From assembly GCF_004784465.1 (NCBI RefSeq), contig NZ_SRRU01000011.1, positions 124,001-188,000 on the forward strand: a stretch of DNA of 64,000 nt. Reading direction: 5' to 3'. Below are positions 42,246 through 50,543 of the stretch, in pieces (position 1 is the first letter of the stretch; every line of letters starts with the position of its first letter). This stretch comes from Streptomyces griseoluteus (lineage in GTDB: Bacteria; Actinomycetota; Actinomycetes; Streptomycetales; Streptomycetaceae). A program made the translations under genes and the position numbers. The notes below the pieces were generated by a model. It was not told the origin of the DNA, ran no database searches, and worked only from the letters and a program-made list of their open reading frames with translations.

Positions 42246-42399
42246 CGGTAGACGCTCCGGGGAGGGAGGTGCGGACGTGGGCGACCGCCCGGTGGCACAC
42301 GTACTCGCGTACGGTGCGGCCGGTGGCCTGCGTCGTCACGTGCCGCGTCCCTCAACGCGACCGGATGAGCCCGCCGCGTGTCAGGCCCGTCCGCCGTCG

Positions 42400-42430
42400 A
42401 TCGTATGGGTGTACCGCACATGTCTGTCAA
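42400..42430 (-). promoter_or_regulatory. Promoter candidate for the minus-strand permease/FAD operon
   Basis: Read on the minus strand: TTGACA (42430-42425), a 19-nt spacer, TACGAT (42405-42400). Both hexamers are strong; the spacer is slightly long. The 5' leader would be about 150 nt, with no Cys-type leader ORF that I can find. Confidence 0.5.
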
Positions 42431-42473
42431 CCACACCTGTGGCAACCACACCGGACACGGCGTCGGTTGTGGT
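42428..42473. repeat. Direct and inverted CAACCACACC-type repeats in the divergent promoter region
   Basis: CAACCACACC occurs at 42428-42437 and 42443-42452 (15-bp period). An inverted partial copy GGTTGTGGT lies at 42465-42473. The first repeat is part of the palindrome CCACACCTGTGG (42431-42442). All sit between the two divergent promoters and overlap the minus-strand -35. A likely binding region for a common sulfur regulator (inference). Confidence 0.5.
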
Positions 42474-42491
42474 CCGACATGCGGTCATGGG

Positions 42492-42520
42492 TTGACGAAA
42501 AGCGAGATGCGCTGCTCAAT
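42492..42520 (+). promoter_or_regulatory. Promoter candidate for the second Cys leader peptide
   Basis: TTGACG (42492-42497), 17-nt spacer, CTCAAT (42515-42520), then 7 nt to the leader ATG at 42528. Transcription would begin at or next to the ATG, giving a leaderless leader peptide, as in the first module. The -10 is poor. Confidence 0.45.
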
Positions 42521-42527
42521 TGACCGC

Positions 42528-42605
42528 ATGGATGCCCAGCAGCGCTTGGTCACGCGCGATCACATCGACTTCGGTCGAGTGTGGTCGTCCTCGTGTTGCG
42601 CCTGA
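42528..42605 (+). CDS. Cysteine-rich leader peptide (25 aa) upstream of the S-compound salvage operon
   Basis: The ORF encodes a 25-residue peptide with the leader core TRDHIDFGRVWSSSCCA. R-x-H-I-D-x-x-R...C-C is the recognised actinobacterial leader pattern. Cys codons TGT and TGC lie at 42594 and 42597, two codons before the stop. A GGGCCG/CGGCCC hairpin with T-run starts 9 nt after the stop. Together these point to cysteine-responsive attenuation of the monooxygenase/transport operon that begins at 42835. Confidence 0.78.
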   Translation: MDAQQRLVTRDHIDFGRVWSSSCCA

Positions 42606-42614
42606 CTCGGCAGC

Positions 42615-42632
42615 GGGCCGTCTGACCGGCCC
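42615..42632 (+). terminator. Attenuator-type hairpin directly after leader peptide 2
   Basis: GGGCCG (42615-42620) / CGGCCC (42627-42632), 6-nt loop, followed by TTT. It is short but perfectly placed to respond to ribosome position on the Cys codons. The remaining 200 nt up to 42834 are A+T-richer toward the end and hold no other gene that I can support. Confidence 0.55.
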
Positions 42633-42834
42633 TTTCCCTCCGCCGGCGCAACTCCGGCGCGGGCCGATGCCCACCCTTCCGCGCGCTGCCGCCGCACCGT
42701 CCCACTTTCACCCGACGCCCGTCGTCGTCACGCCGCATTTCTGACGTCACTGTCCTGACGTTTCATCAACTTACTTAGTACGCACGGCTGTTCTGTCCTG
42801 CACGCCTGCGCTTCATCGCCGGAAAGGCTCACTC

Positions 42835-43959
42835 ATGCCAGTGGAGTTCCTCGGCATAGCCGCGACCAACGACGGCTCCGAAACCACCCCGCGCTCGGGC
42901 GCGGCCTTCGACCGGGACTACACCCTCCGCCTCGCCCGGGCCCACGAGGACCACGGCTGGGACCGGGTGCTGTTCGCCTACGGTTCCGGCTCCCCGGACC
43001 CCGCGCCCGCCGCCGCGTACATCGCCGCCCGCACCGACCGGCTGCAGCTCCTGCTCGCCCACCGGCCCAACGTCTCGTACCCCACCTTCGCCGCCAAGAC
43101 CTTCGCCACCCTGGACCAGATCAGCGACGGCCGGCTCACCGTCCACTTCATCACCGGCGGCAACGACCACGAGCAGGGCCGGGAGGGCGACACCCTCACC
43201 AAGGACGAGCGGTACGCCCGCACCCGCGAGTACATCGGGATCGTCAAGAAGATCTGGACCACCCACGAGGCGTTCGACCACGAGGGCGAGCACTACCGGT
43301 TCCACGACTTCGTCAGCGACGTCTTCCCCGTCCAACAGCCGCGCCCCGGTGTCTCGTTCGGCGGCTCCTCCCCCGCCGCGTACGCCGCCGGAGGTGCCGA
43401 GGCCGACATCTACTGCCTGTGGGGCGAACCGCTGGCCGAGACCGCCGCGCAGATCGAGAAGGTCAAGGCCGCCGCCCGCGAGGCCGGCCGCACCGACGTG
43501 CCCCGCATCCAGGTCGCCTTCCGCCCGATCATCGCCCCCACCGAGGAACTGGCCTGGGAGAAGGCACACCGCACGGTCGGCGCGATCAAGCAGCGCCGCG
43601 AGGCGGGCCTCGTCCGCCACCACCGCAGCGGCGCCCCCGAGAACGCCGGCTCGCAGCGCCTGATCGCCATCGCCGAGGCGGGCGAGCGCTACGACCGCGC
43701 CCTGTGGACCCCGACCGCCGCCGCCACCGGCGGCGCGGGCAACTCCAACGCCCTGGTCGGCACCCCGGAGACGGTCGCCCAGGCCCTCCTCGACTACTAC
43801 GACCTCGGCGTCGACATCCTCTCCGCGCGCGGCTACGACCTGCTCGGCGACGCCATCGACTTCGGCCGCCACGTCATCCCGATCGTCCGCGAGGAGGTCG
43901 CCAAGCGGGACGCCGCCCGCGCGGCCGGCACCGGCCCGCTCACGGCGGTGGGCGAGTGA
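42835..43959 (+). CDS. LLM-class FMN-dependent monooxygenase (SsuD-like)
   Basis: 374 residues, ATG with GGAAAGG upstream. A bacterial luciferase-like TIM barrel: ARTDRLQLLLAHRPNVSYPTFAAKTFATLDQISDGRLTVHFITGGND, and the substrate/flavin-phosphate segment DFVSDVFPVQQPRPGVSFGGSSPAAYAAGG. This is the alkanesulfonate monooxygenase (SsuD) branch, which uses FMNH2 and O2 to break C-S bonds. Reduced flavin can come from the reductase gene at 51670. It is the first gene of the operon and is coupled (GTGA) to the acetyltransferase. Confidence 0.92.
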   Translation: MPVEFLGIAATNDGSETTPRSGAAFDRDYTLRLARAHEDHGWDRVLFAYGSGSPDPAPAAAYIAARTDRLQLLLAHRPNVSYPTFAAKTFATLDQISDGRLTVHFITGGNDHEQGREGDTLTKDERYARTREYIGIVKKIWTTHEAFDHEGEHYRFHDFVSDVFPVQQPRPGVSFGGSSPAAYAAGGAEADIYCLWGEPLAETAAQIEKVKAAAREAGRTDVPRIQVAFRPIIAPTEELAWEKAHRTVGAIKQRREAGLVRHHRSGAPENAGSQRLIAIAEAGERYDRALWTPTAAATGGAGNSNALVGTPETVAQALLDYYDLGVDILSARGYDLLGDAIDFGRHVIPIVREEVAKRDAARAAGTGPLTAVGE

Positions 43960-44465
43960 CCCTGCCCGCCCTCTCCGCACGGTCGGTCGTCCAAGTACCC
44001 GTCTCCGACCCGCGCGTACGGCCCCTGCTGCGTGAACTCGGCGAGGAGTACTCCGCCCGCTACGGCAAGGACGCGCACGCCGAACTCGCCCGCTACCCCG
44101 ACGAGGAGTTCACCGCGCCGCACGGCGGTGTCCTCCTGCTGATCCTGGAGGGCGGCGAACCCGTCGCGGGCGGCGCCTTCCGCCGGTACGACGCGGACAC
44201 CGCCGAGCTGAAGCGGATCTGGACCCACTCCGGCCACCGCCGCCGGGGCCTGGCCCGCGAGGTCGTCGCCGAGCTGGAACGCGAGGCGCGCGCCCGCGGC
44301 TATCGGCGCATCTACCTGACCACCGGACCCCGCCAGCCCGAGGCCCGAGCGCTGTACCTGAACACCGGCTACCGCCCGCTCTTCGACACCGAGGCCGACC
44401 CGGAGTCCATCGGCCCGCTGCCCTTCGAGAAACACCTCCGCACCGGAAAGGCCACCGCCCAGTGA
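43956..44465 (+). CDS. GNAT-family N-acetyltransferase
   Basis: 169 residues, GTG overlapping the previous stop. The acetyl-CoA loop is WTHSGHRRRGLAREVVAELE, followed by the usual strand GYRRIYLTTGPRQPEARALYLNTGY. GNAT enzymes of the Bacillus SnaA/YtmI and YxeL type N-acetylate S-alkylcysteines before oxidative cleavage. That role fits its place between an LLM monooxygenase and an amino-acid-type importer, but the substrate is inferred. It is coupled by GTGA to the binding protein downstream. Confidence 0.9.
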   Translation: MTLPALSARSVVQVPVSDPRVRPLLRELGEEYSARYGKDAHAELARYPDEEFTAPHGGVLLLILEGGEPVAGGAFRRYDADTAELKRIWTHSGHRRRGLAREVVAELEREARARGYRRIYLTTGPRQPEARALYLNTGYRPLFDTEADPESIGPLPFEKHLRTGKATAQ

Positions 44466-45412
44466 AGCTCCTCGGCATCCCCGGCCGCACGCGCCCGTTC
44501 GTGGCCGCCGCCGCGCTCCTGCCCCTGCTGGCCCTGACCGGGTGCGGCTCCGGCGACCCCGCCGAGGCGACCGCCGCGGGCGGTTCGCCCGCACCGACCG
44601 CCGACCCCGTGGCCGCCGTCCACAAGGTCGACTCCGCCGCCGCCCTGCTGCCCGCCGACGTACGCTCCGCGGGCACCCTGCGCATCGGCAGCTCGGTCGG
44701 CGCGCCGCCCTCCGCGTACTACCCGAACGGCTCCCGCACACCGCAGGGCCAGGACATCGACATCGCCTCGGCCGTCGCCAAGGTGCTCGGGATCAAGCTG
44801 GAGCGGCAGGACGCCTCCTTCGAGACCATCCTCCCCGCCCTCGGCAGCGGCAAGTACGACGTGGGCACCGGCAACTTCGGCGTCACCACCGAGCGGCTGA
44901 AGACCATCGACTTCGTCACCTACATCGACGACGGCCAGGGCTTCGCCGTGAAGCAGGGCGACACCTCCTTCGGCAAGAAGATCACCGACCTGACCCAGCT
45001 CTGCGGCCGCACCGTCGGCATCAACGCCGGCACCACCTTCGAGGCCACCCTCGCCGCACAGAAGGGGGTGTGCGCCAAGGCCGGCAAGAAGCCGTACGAG
45101 GTGAAGGTGTACTCGGAGAACGGCGCGACGATCACCGCCCTCCAGCAAGGCCGTATCGACGTGATCATGTCGACCATCAACGGCCTGCGCTACCAGGCCG
45201 CCCAGCCCGCCGCGCACACCGCGTTCCTCGGCGAGTACCACCGTCTCGACGTCGGCTTCGCCTTCAAGAAGGGCTCGAAGCTGACCAAGGCGTTCCAGGC
45301 CGCCGTCAACGAGCTGATCAAGAACGGCACTTACGACCGCATCCTCAAGAAGTGGGGCACCACCGGCTCCGCCATCGACAGCTCGCGGATCAGCCCGCCC
45401 GAGCACGCCTGA
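44462..45412 (+). CDS. Amino-acid-type ABC transporter binding lipoprotein (first copy)
   Basis: 316 residues, GTG start. The signal peptide with lipobox ALTGC makes C28 the lipid-linked residue. The SBP_bac_3 fold shows RSAGTLRIGSSVGAPPSAYYPNG, KVLGIKLERQDASFETILPALGSGKYDVGTGNFGVTTERLKTIDFVTY and the late LTKAFQAAVNELIKNGTYDRILKKWG. This family binds polar amino acids, including cystine. A second, similar protein lies at 47234, as in the Bacillus TcyJ/TcyK pair. Confidence 0.92.
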   Translation: MKLLGIPGRTRPFVAAAALLPLLALTGCGSGDPAEATAAGGSPAPTADPVAAVHKVDSAAALLPADVRSAGTLRIGSSVGAPPSAYYPNGSRTPQGQDIDIASAVAKVLGIKLERQDASFETILPALGSGKYDVGTGNFGVTTERLKTIDFVTYIDDGQGFAVKQGDTSFGKKITDLTQLCGRTVGINAGTTFEATLAAQKGVCAKAGKKPYEVKVYSENGATITALQQGRIDVIMSTINGLRYQAAQPAAHTAFLGEYHRLDVGFAFKKGSKLTKAFQAAVNELIKNGTYDRILKKWGTTGSAIDSSRISPPEHA

Positions 45413-45430
45413 GAAGCGACGGAACCCACC

Positions 45431-46435
45431 ATGACCACCGCCGCCCCCGACACCGCCCCGGCCGCGCCCCGCGTGCCGCCGGCCACCGCGGACCCGGCCG
45501 CCTTCAAGGTCGTCCCCGCCCGGCACCCCGCCCGCTGGGCCGGGGCCGCCGCCGTCCTCGTGCTGGTCGCCCAGTTCACGCACGGGCTCGCCACCAACCC
45601 GGTCTGGGAGTGGCGGGTCTTCGGCGACTACGTACTGTCCGAGACGATCGTCCAGGCCGTCTGGGTCACCCTCCAACTCACCGCCTACGCGACCGTGCTG
45701 GGCTTCCTCCTGGGCACCGTGCTGGCCTTCATGCGGCTCTCGCACAGCCCGGTGCTGCAGACCGTCGCCTGGACCTACATCTGGGTGTTCCGGTCCATCC
45801 CGATGATCGTGCAGCTCGTGTTCTGGTTCAATCTGAGCGCCCTGTACGAACGCCTCGGCATCGGCATCCCCTTCGGTCCGGTCTTCTGGTCCGTCGACAG
45901 CGACAGCCTGATCGGCACCATCGGCGCCGCCGTCATCGGCCTCACCCTCCACCAGGCCGCCTACGCCGCCGAGATCGTCCGGGGCGGGGTCCTCTCCGTC
46001 GACTCCGGACAGCGCGAGGCCGCCGCCGCGCTCGGCATACCCCGGCTGCGGCAGATCCGCCGGATCGTGCTGCCCCAGGCCATGCGCGCCATCCTGCCCA
46101 CCGCCGGCAACGAGATCATCGGCCTGCTCAAGGGCACCTCAGTGGTCTACGTGATGGCCATCGGCGAGCTGTTCTACCAGGTCCAGGTCGTCTACGGCCG
46201 CAACGGCCGGGTCATCCCGCTGCTGCTCGTCGCCACCGCCTGGTACGTCCTGCTGACCTCGCTGCTGTCGGTCGCCCAGTACTACGTGGAGCGCCGCTAC
46301 GCCCGCGGCGCCGACCGCACCCCGCCACCCACCCCGCTCCAGCGGGCCCGCCGCTTCCTGCGCGACCTGCGCGCGGCCGCTGCCCGGCGCGAAGCACCCG
46401 TCACCGCACTTCACCCCGGGGGAGAGAGCCGATGA
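45431..46435 (+). CDS. Amino-acid (cystine-type) ABC transporter permease
   Basis: 334 residues. HisM/TcyM-type permease with TVAWTYIWVFRSIPMIVQLVFWFNLSALYERLGIGIPFGPVFW and the EAA loop EAAAALGIPRLRQIRRIVLPQAMRAILPTAGNEI. It is homologous along its length to the permease encoded on the minus strand at 41256. The C-terminal tail is Arg-rich and cytoplasmic. It overlaps the ATPase gene (ATGA). Confidence 0.93.
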   Translation: MTTAAPDTAPAAPRVPPATADPAAFKVVPARHPARWAGAAAVLVLVAQFTHGLATNPVWEWRVFGDYVLSETIVQAVWVTLQLTAYATVLGFLLGTVLAFMRLSHSPVLQTVAWTYIWVFRSIPMIVQLVFWFNLSALYERLGIGIPFGPVFWSVDSDSLIGTIGAAVIGLTLHQAAYAAEIVRGGVLSVDSGQREAAAALGIPRLRQIRRIVLPQAMRAILPTAGNEIIGLLKGTSVVYVMAIGELFYQVQVVYGRNGRVIPLLLVATAWYVLLTSLLSVAQYYVERRYARGADRTPPPTPLQRARRFLRDLRAAAARREAPVTALHPGGESR

Positions 46436-47196
46436 ACGACGTCATGGTGGACGTGCGCGGCGTCCACAAGAGCTTCGGCCCGCTTCAAGTCCTGCGTGGC
46501 GTCGACCTGACCGTACGGGCGGGCGAGGTCACCGTGATCCTGGGCCCCTCCGGCTCCGGCAAGTCCACCCTGCTGCGGACCATCAACCATCTGGAGAAGG
46601 TCGACAGCGGCTGGATCAGCATCGACGGTGAACTCATCGGCTACCGCCGCGCCGGGAACAAGCTGCACGAACTGAAGGAACGGGACGTCCTCAAACAGCG
46701 CACCCACATCGGGTTCGTGTTCCAGAACTTCAACCTGTTCCCGCACCTCACCGTGCTGGACAACCTTCTCGAAGCCCCCGTCTCCGCGCTGCGCCGCCCC
46801 AAGAAGGAGGCCGAGGCCACCGCGCGCCGCCTGCTGGACCGGGTCGGCCTCGCCGACAAGGCCGACGCCTACCCGCGCCAGCTCTCCGGCGGCCAGCAGC
46901 AGCGCGTCGCCATCGCCCGCGCGCTCGCCCTGGAGCCCAAGGTGCTCCTCTTCGACGAACCCACCTCCGCGCTCGACCCCGAGCTGGTCGGCGAGGTCCT
47001 GGACGTCATCAAGGACCTGGCCCGCACCGGCACCACCATGATCGTCGTCACCCATGAGATCGGCTTCGCCCGCGAGGTCGCCGACACCGTGGTCTTCATG
47101 GACGACGGCACCGTGGTCGAACAGGGGCCGCCCGCAGCCGTCCTGGACGACCCGCAGCGCGAACGCACCCGCGCCTTCCTCGCCAAGGTCCTCTGA
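46432..47196 (+). CDS. Amino-acid ABC transporter ATPase
   Basis: 254 residues, the usual GlnQ/TcyN size. Walker A GPSGSGKST, Q-loop FVFQNFNLFPHLTVLDNL, signature LSGGQQQR, Walker B VLLFDEPTSALDPE and switch VTHEIGFAREVADTVVFMDDG are all intact. It is the only ATPase of this importer and must serve both permeases. It overlaps the permease gene upstream by 4 nt. Confidence 0.95.
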   Translation: MNDVMVDVRGVHKSFGPLQVLRGVDLTVRAGEVTVILGPSGSGKSTLLRTINHLEKVDSGWISIDGELIGYRRAGNKLHELKERDVLKQRTHIGFVFQNFNLFPHLTVLDNLLEAPVSALRRPKKEAEATARRLLDRVGLADKADAYPRQLSGGQQQRVAIARALALEPKVLLFDEPTSALDPELVGEVLDVIKDLARTGTTMIVVTHEIGFAREVADTVVFMDDGTVVEQGPPAAVLDDPQRERTRAFLAKVL

Positions 47197-47233
47197 CCAC
47201 CCCGACTCCGCACCGTCACAAGGAGACTTCCGC

Positions 47234-48214
47234 GTGTCCACCACCGCCCGCCGTATCGTCGCCCCCGCACTCGGCCTCGCCTCCGCCCTCGTTCTGGCCG
47301 CCTGCGCCAATCCCACCGACGGCGGCACGGCCGAGGTCGCGGCCGGCAAGGGCACCACCACGAAGATCAACCTCGGCCCGGACCAGCACCGGATCACCAC
47401 GGCCCGGGTCGCCTCCATCGCCGCCGAGGTTCCGGAGAAGATCCGCAAGAGAGGCACCCTGGAGATCGTCGACTCCTCCAACTCGGCCGCGCCACTGGGC
47501 TTCCACGCCACCGACAACAAGACCGTCATCGGCGTCGAACCCGACCTCGCCTACCTGGTCGCCGGGGTGCTCGGGCTCAAGCCGCACCTCAACACCGTCT
47601 CCTGGGAGAACATCTTCGTCGGCCTGGACAGCGCCAAGTACGACGTGGGCTTCAGCAACATCACGGTCACCGAGGAGCGCAAGGAGAAGTACGACTTCGC
47701 CACCTACCGCGAGGACAACCTCGGGTTCGCGACGAAGAAGGGCAGCGGCCTGAAGGTCACCGGCCCCGCCGACCTCGCCGGGCGGAACGTCGCCGTCTCC
47801 AGTGGCACCAACCAGGAGAAGCTGCTGGTCGAGTGGAGCAAGGAGAACCAGAAGGCGGGCCGCGAGCCGATCCACATCAAGTACTACCAGGACGAGAGCG
47901 ACACCTACCTCGCGCTCCGCTCCGGGCGCATCGACGTCTATGTCGGCCCCAACCCGACCGCCGCCTACCACGCGGCGACCACCGGCCAGACCGAGGTCGT
48001 CGGCACCTACTCCGGCGCCGGCGCCACCCTCCAGGGCCTCATCGCGGCCACCACCAAGAAGGACAGCGGACTCGCCAAGCCGCTCGCCGACGCCCTCAAC
48101 CACGTGATCGAGGACGGCACTTACGCGAAGGTGCTGAAGCGCTGGGGGCTGTCCGACGAGGCCGTGACCAAGTCCGAGATCAACCCGCCCGGCCTGCCCA
48201 AGGCCGGGAAGTAG
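47234..48214 (+). CDS. Amino-acid-type ABC transporter binding lipoprotein (second copy)
   Basis: 326 residues from a GTG at 47234 with AAGGAGA upstream. Signal peptide and lipobox LAAC put the lipid on C24. SBP_bac_3 fold: RGTLEIVDSSNSAAPLGFHATDNKTVIGVEPDLAYLVAGVLGLK, and SNITVTEERKEKYDFATYREDNLGF. It is related to the protein at 44462 but clearly diverged, so the importer may have two specificities, for example free and derivatised cysteine compounds. Confidence 0.92.
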   Translation: MSTTARRIVAPALGLASALVLAACANPTDGGTAEVAAGKGTTTKINLGPDQHRITTARVASIAAEVPEKIRKRGTLEIVDSSNSAAPLGFHATDNKTVIGVEPDLAYLVAGVLGLKPHLNTVSWENIFVGLDSAKYDVGFSNITVTEERKEKYDFATYREDNLGFATKKGSGLKVTGPADLAGRNVAVSSGTNQEKLLVEWSKENQKAGREPIHIKYYQDESDTYLALRSGRIDVYVGPNPTAAYHAATTGQTEVVGTYSGAGATLQGLIAATTKKDSGLAKPLADALNHVIEDGTYAKVLKRWGLSDEAVTKSEINPPGLPKAGK

Positions 48215-48228
48215 GCGAGGAGGACAGC

Positions 48229-49221
48229 ATGACCCGTGAACTCCATCTCTCCGTCGCCCTCGGCAGCGCCGGGCCCCGCTCCGCCGCCCACTGGACCGGC
48301 CTGGTCCAGCTCGCCGAACTCGGCGCCCTCGACTTCGTCACCCTCGACGACTCCCTGGACCCCGCCGACGGGGAGGGCCGCCTCGACGCCGTGGCCGTAC
48401 TGGCCCACGCCGCCGCCCGCACCAGCCGGATCGGTCTGATCCCCACGGTCACCACCACTCACACCGAGCCCTTCCACACCTCCAGCGCCCTCGCCACCCT
48501 GGACTTCGTCAGCGAGGGCCGGGCCGGCTGGCTGGTCGACGTATCCACCACCGAGGAAGCGGCCCGCGCCGTCGGACGGCGTGATCCCGCGCCCGACGCC
48601 GAGCTGTGGGCGGAGGCGGCCGACGCCGCCGAGGTCGCCGCCCGGCTCTGGGACAGCTGGGAGGACGACGCCGAGATACGGGACGCCGCCACCGGCCGCT
48701 TCATCGACCGCGACAAGCTGCACTACGCCGACTTCGACGGGCCGCACTTCTCGGTCCGGGGGCCGTCCATCGTCCCCCGGCCACCGCAGGGGCGGCCACC
48801 CGTCGCGGTCGCACTGGACGCCCAGGGCCGCGACGCCCGCTGGGAGCTGGCCTCCCAGTACGCCGAGATCGTCCTGCTGGCCGCCGACAGCGCGGCCACC
48901 GCCCGCGAGGCCCGTACCGAACTGCTGAGCCGGGCCGGCCGGGACGACCTGCGCGTGCTGATATCCGTCGGCGTCACCGAAACCCGGGACGCGCTGCCGG
49001 AGTTGCTCGCCGACTGGCACGCCGACGCCGGTACGGACGGCTTCCACCTCGTCACCACCAGCCCCACGGAGGAACTGCCCGCCGTGATCCACGACGTCGT
49101 GCCCGCCCTGCGGGCCCGCGGGCTCTTCCGGGCCACCCACACCGGCCACACCCTGCGCGACCACCTCGGCCTGGCCCGCCCCGACAGCCGCTACGCCGTA
49201 CGGACGGAGGCCGCGCTGTGA
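48229..49221 (+). CDS. LLM-class flavin monooxygenase
   Basis: 330 residues, ATG with GAGGAGG upstream. Luciferase-like: LGALDFVTLDDSLDP, RTSRIGLIPTVTTTHTEPFHTSSALATLDFVSEGRAGWLVDVST, and PQGRPPVAVALDAQGRDARWELASQYAEIVLLAADSAATA. This is the short branch of the NtaA/SnaA-related LLM group, shorter than its 441-residue neighbour. It is encoded in tandem with two further LLM genes, with 4-nt overlaps. It probably acts on the same imported compound or its acetylated form; the reaction is not provable. Confidence 0.9.
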   Translation: MTRELHLSVALGSAGPRSAAHWTGLVQLAELGALDFVTLDDSLDPADGEGRLDAVAVLAHAAARTSRIGLIPTVTTTHTEPFHTSSALATLDFVSEGRAGWLVDVSTTEEAARAVGRRDPAPDAELWAEAADAAEVAARLWDSWEDDAEIRDAATGRFIDRDKLHYADFDGPHFSVRGPSIVPRPPQGRPPVAVALDAQGRDARWELASQYAEIVLLAADSAATAREARTELLSRAGRDDLRVLISVGVTETRDALPELLADWHADAGTDGFHLVTTSPTEELPAVIHDVVPALRARGLFRATHTGHTLRDHLGLARPDSRYAVRTEAAL

Positions 49222-50543
49222 GCGCCTCGACTCCCGCAGGACGCAAGCAGGTTCACCTCGCCGCACACTTCCCCGGCGTCAACAGCACCACCGTGTGGCG
49301 CGACCCCGGGTCCCGCAGCCAGATCGACTTCTCCTCCTTCCAGCACCTGGCCCGCACCGCCGAGCGCGGCCGGTTCGACTTCTTCTTCCTCGCCGAAGGA
49401 CTGCGGCTGCGCGAACGCAAGGGCCGCATCCACGACTTGGACGTGGTGGGCCGCCCCGAGTCACTGACCGTGCTGAACGCGCTCGCCGCCGTCACCGAAC
49501 ACCTCGGACTGGCCGCCACGGTCAACGCCACCTTCAACGAGCCGTACGAACTCGCGCGCAGATTCGCCTCGCTGGACCACCTCTCCGGGGGCCGGGCCGC
49601 GTGGAACATCGTGACCTCCTCCGACGCGTTCACCGGCGAGAACTTCCGGCGCGGCGGCTACCTCGACCGCGCCGACCGCTACACGCGCGCCGCCGAGTTC
49701 GTGGAGGTGGCCCGCGCCCTGTGGGACTCCTGGCCCAGCGGCGGCACCCCGCTCACCGTCCGGCACAGCGGGCCCCAGTTCGACATCACCGCCCGCGCCA
49801 CGCTGCCCCACTCGCCCCAGGTGCACCCCGTCCTCATCCAGGCCGGGGACTCCGACGAGGGCCGGGAGTTCGCCGCGCGCACCGCCGACATCGTCTTCAC
49901 CCGGCACGGCACCCTGGAGGCCGGCCGCGCCTTCCACGCCGACGTCAAGGGCCGCCTTGCCCGGTACGGGCGCACCCCGGACCAGCTCAAGATCCTGCCC
50001 GCCGCGACCGTCGTCCTCGGCGACAGCGAGGCCGAGGCGCAGGAGCGCGCCGCGCACATCCGGCGTCAGCAGGTCAGCCCGCAGACGGCCGTCGCCACGC
50101 TGGAGAACGTCTGGGGCCGTGACCTCACCGGCTACGACCCCGACGGACCGCTCCCGGACGTGGAACCGGTACCGGACGGCGAACTCGCCCAGGGCTGGGC
50201 GCACATGGCCGACCGCTTCGGCATCGCGGCCCGCTGGCGGGCCCTCGCCGAGGAGAAGCACCTCTCCATCCGCGAGCTGGCCATCGAACTCACCGCCCGC
50301 CAGTCCTTCATCGGCACCCCCGGCTCGGTCGCCGCCGCCATGGACGAACACGTGCAGACCGACGCGGCCGACGGCTTCATCCTCGTACCCCACCTCACCC
50401 CCGGCGGGCTCGACGAGTTCGTCGACCGGGTCGTGCCGCTGCTCCAGGAGCGCGGTGTCCTGCGCACCGAGTACGAGGGGCGCACCCTGCGCGACCACCT
50501 CGGCCTCGGCCGCCCCGCACCGCGTCCGGAAGAGGCCGTATGA
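49218..50543 (+). CDS. LLM-class monooxygenase, NtaA/SnaA/DszA (YtnJ-like) family
   Basis: 441 residues, the normal length for the NtaA/SnaA/SoxA family. Typical segments: VHLAAHFPGVNSTTVWRDP, RGRFDFFFLAEGLRLRERKGR, HLGLAATVNATFNEPYELARRFASLDHLSGGRAAWNIVTS and YLDRADRYTRAAEFVEVARALWDSW. This family includes nitrilotriacetate, dibenzothiophene-sulfone and (in Bacillus) S-alkylcysteine monooxygenases (YtnJ/YxeK). The GTG overlaps the previous stop by 4 nt and the next gene starts in the same way. Confidence 0.93.
   Translation: MSASTPAGRKQVHLAAHFPGVNSTTVWRDPGSRSQIDFSSFQHLARTAERGRFDFFFLAEGLRLRERKGRIHDLDVVGRPESLTVLNALAAVTEHLGLAATVNATFNEPYELARRFASLDHLSGGRAAWNIVTSSDAFTGENFRRGGYLDRADRYTRAAEFVEVARALWDSWPSGGTPLTVRHSGPQFDITARATLPHSPQVHPVLIQAGDSDEGREFAARTADIVFTRHGTLEAGRAFHADVKGRLARYGRTPDQLKILPAATVVLGDSEAEAQERAAHIRRQQVSPQTAVATLENVWGRDLTGYDPDGPLPDVEPVPDGELAQGWAHMADRFGIAARWRALAEEKHLSIRELAIELTARQSFIGTPGSVAAAMDEHVQTDAADGFILVPHLTPGGLDEFVDRVVPLLQERGVLRTEYEGRTLRDHLGLGRPAPRPEEAV

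Noticed and set aside
42246..42399. A Cys leader peptide for the minus-strand permease operon
   Set aside because: I looked for the R-x-x-I-D...C-C pattern on the minus strand and found none; the frame starting at 42339 lacks it and runs into the permease gene.
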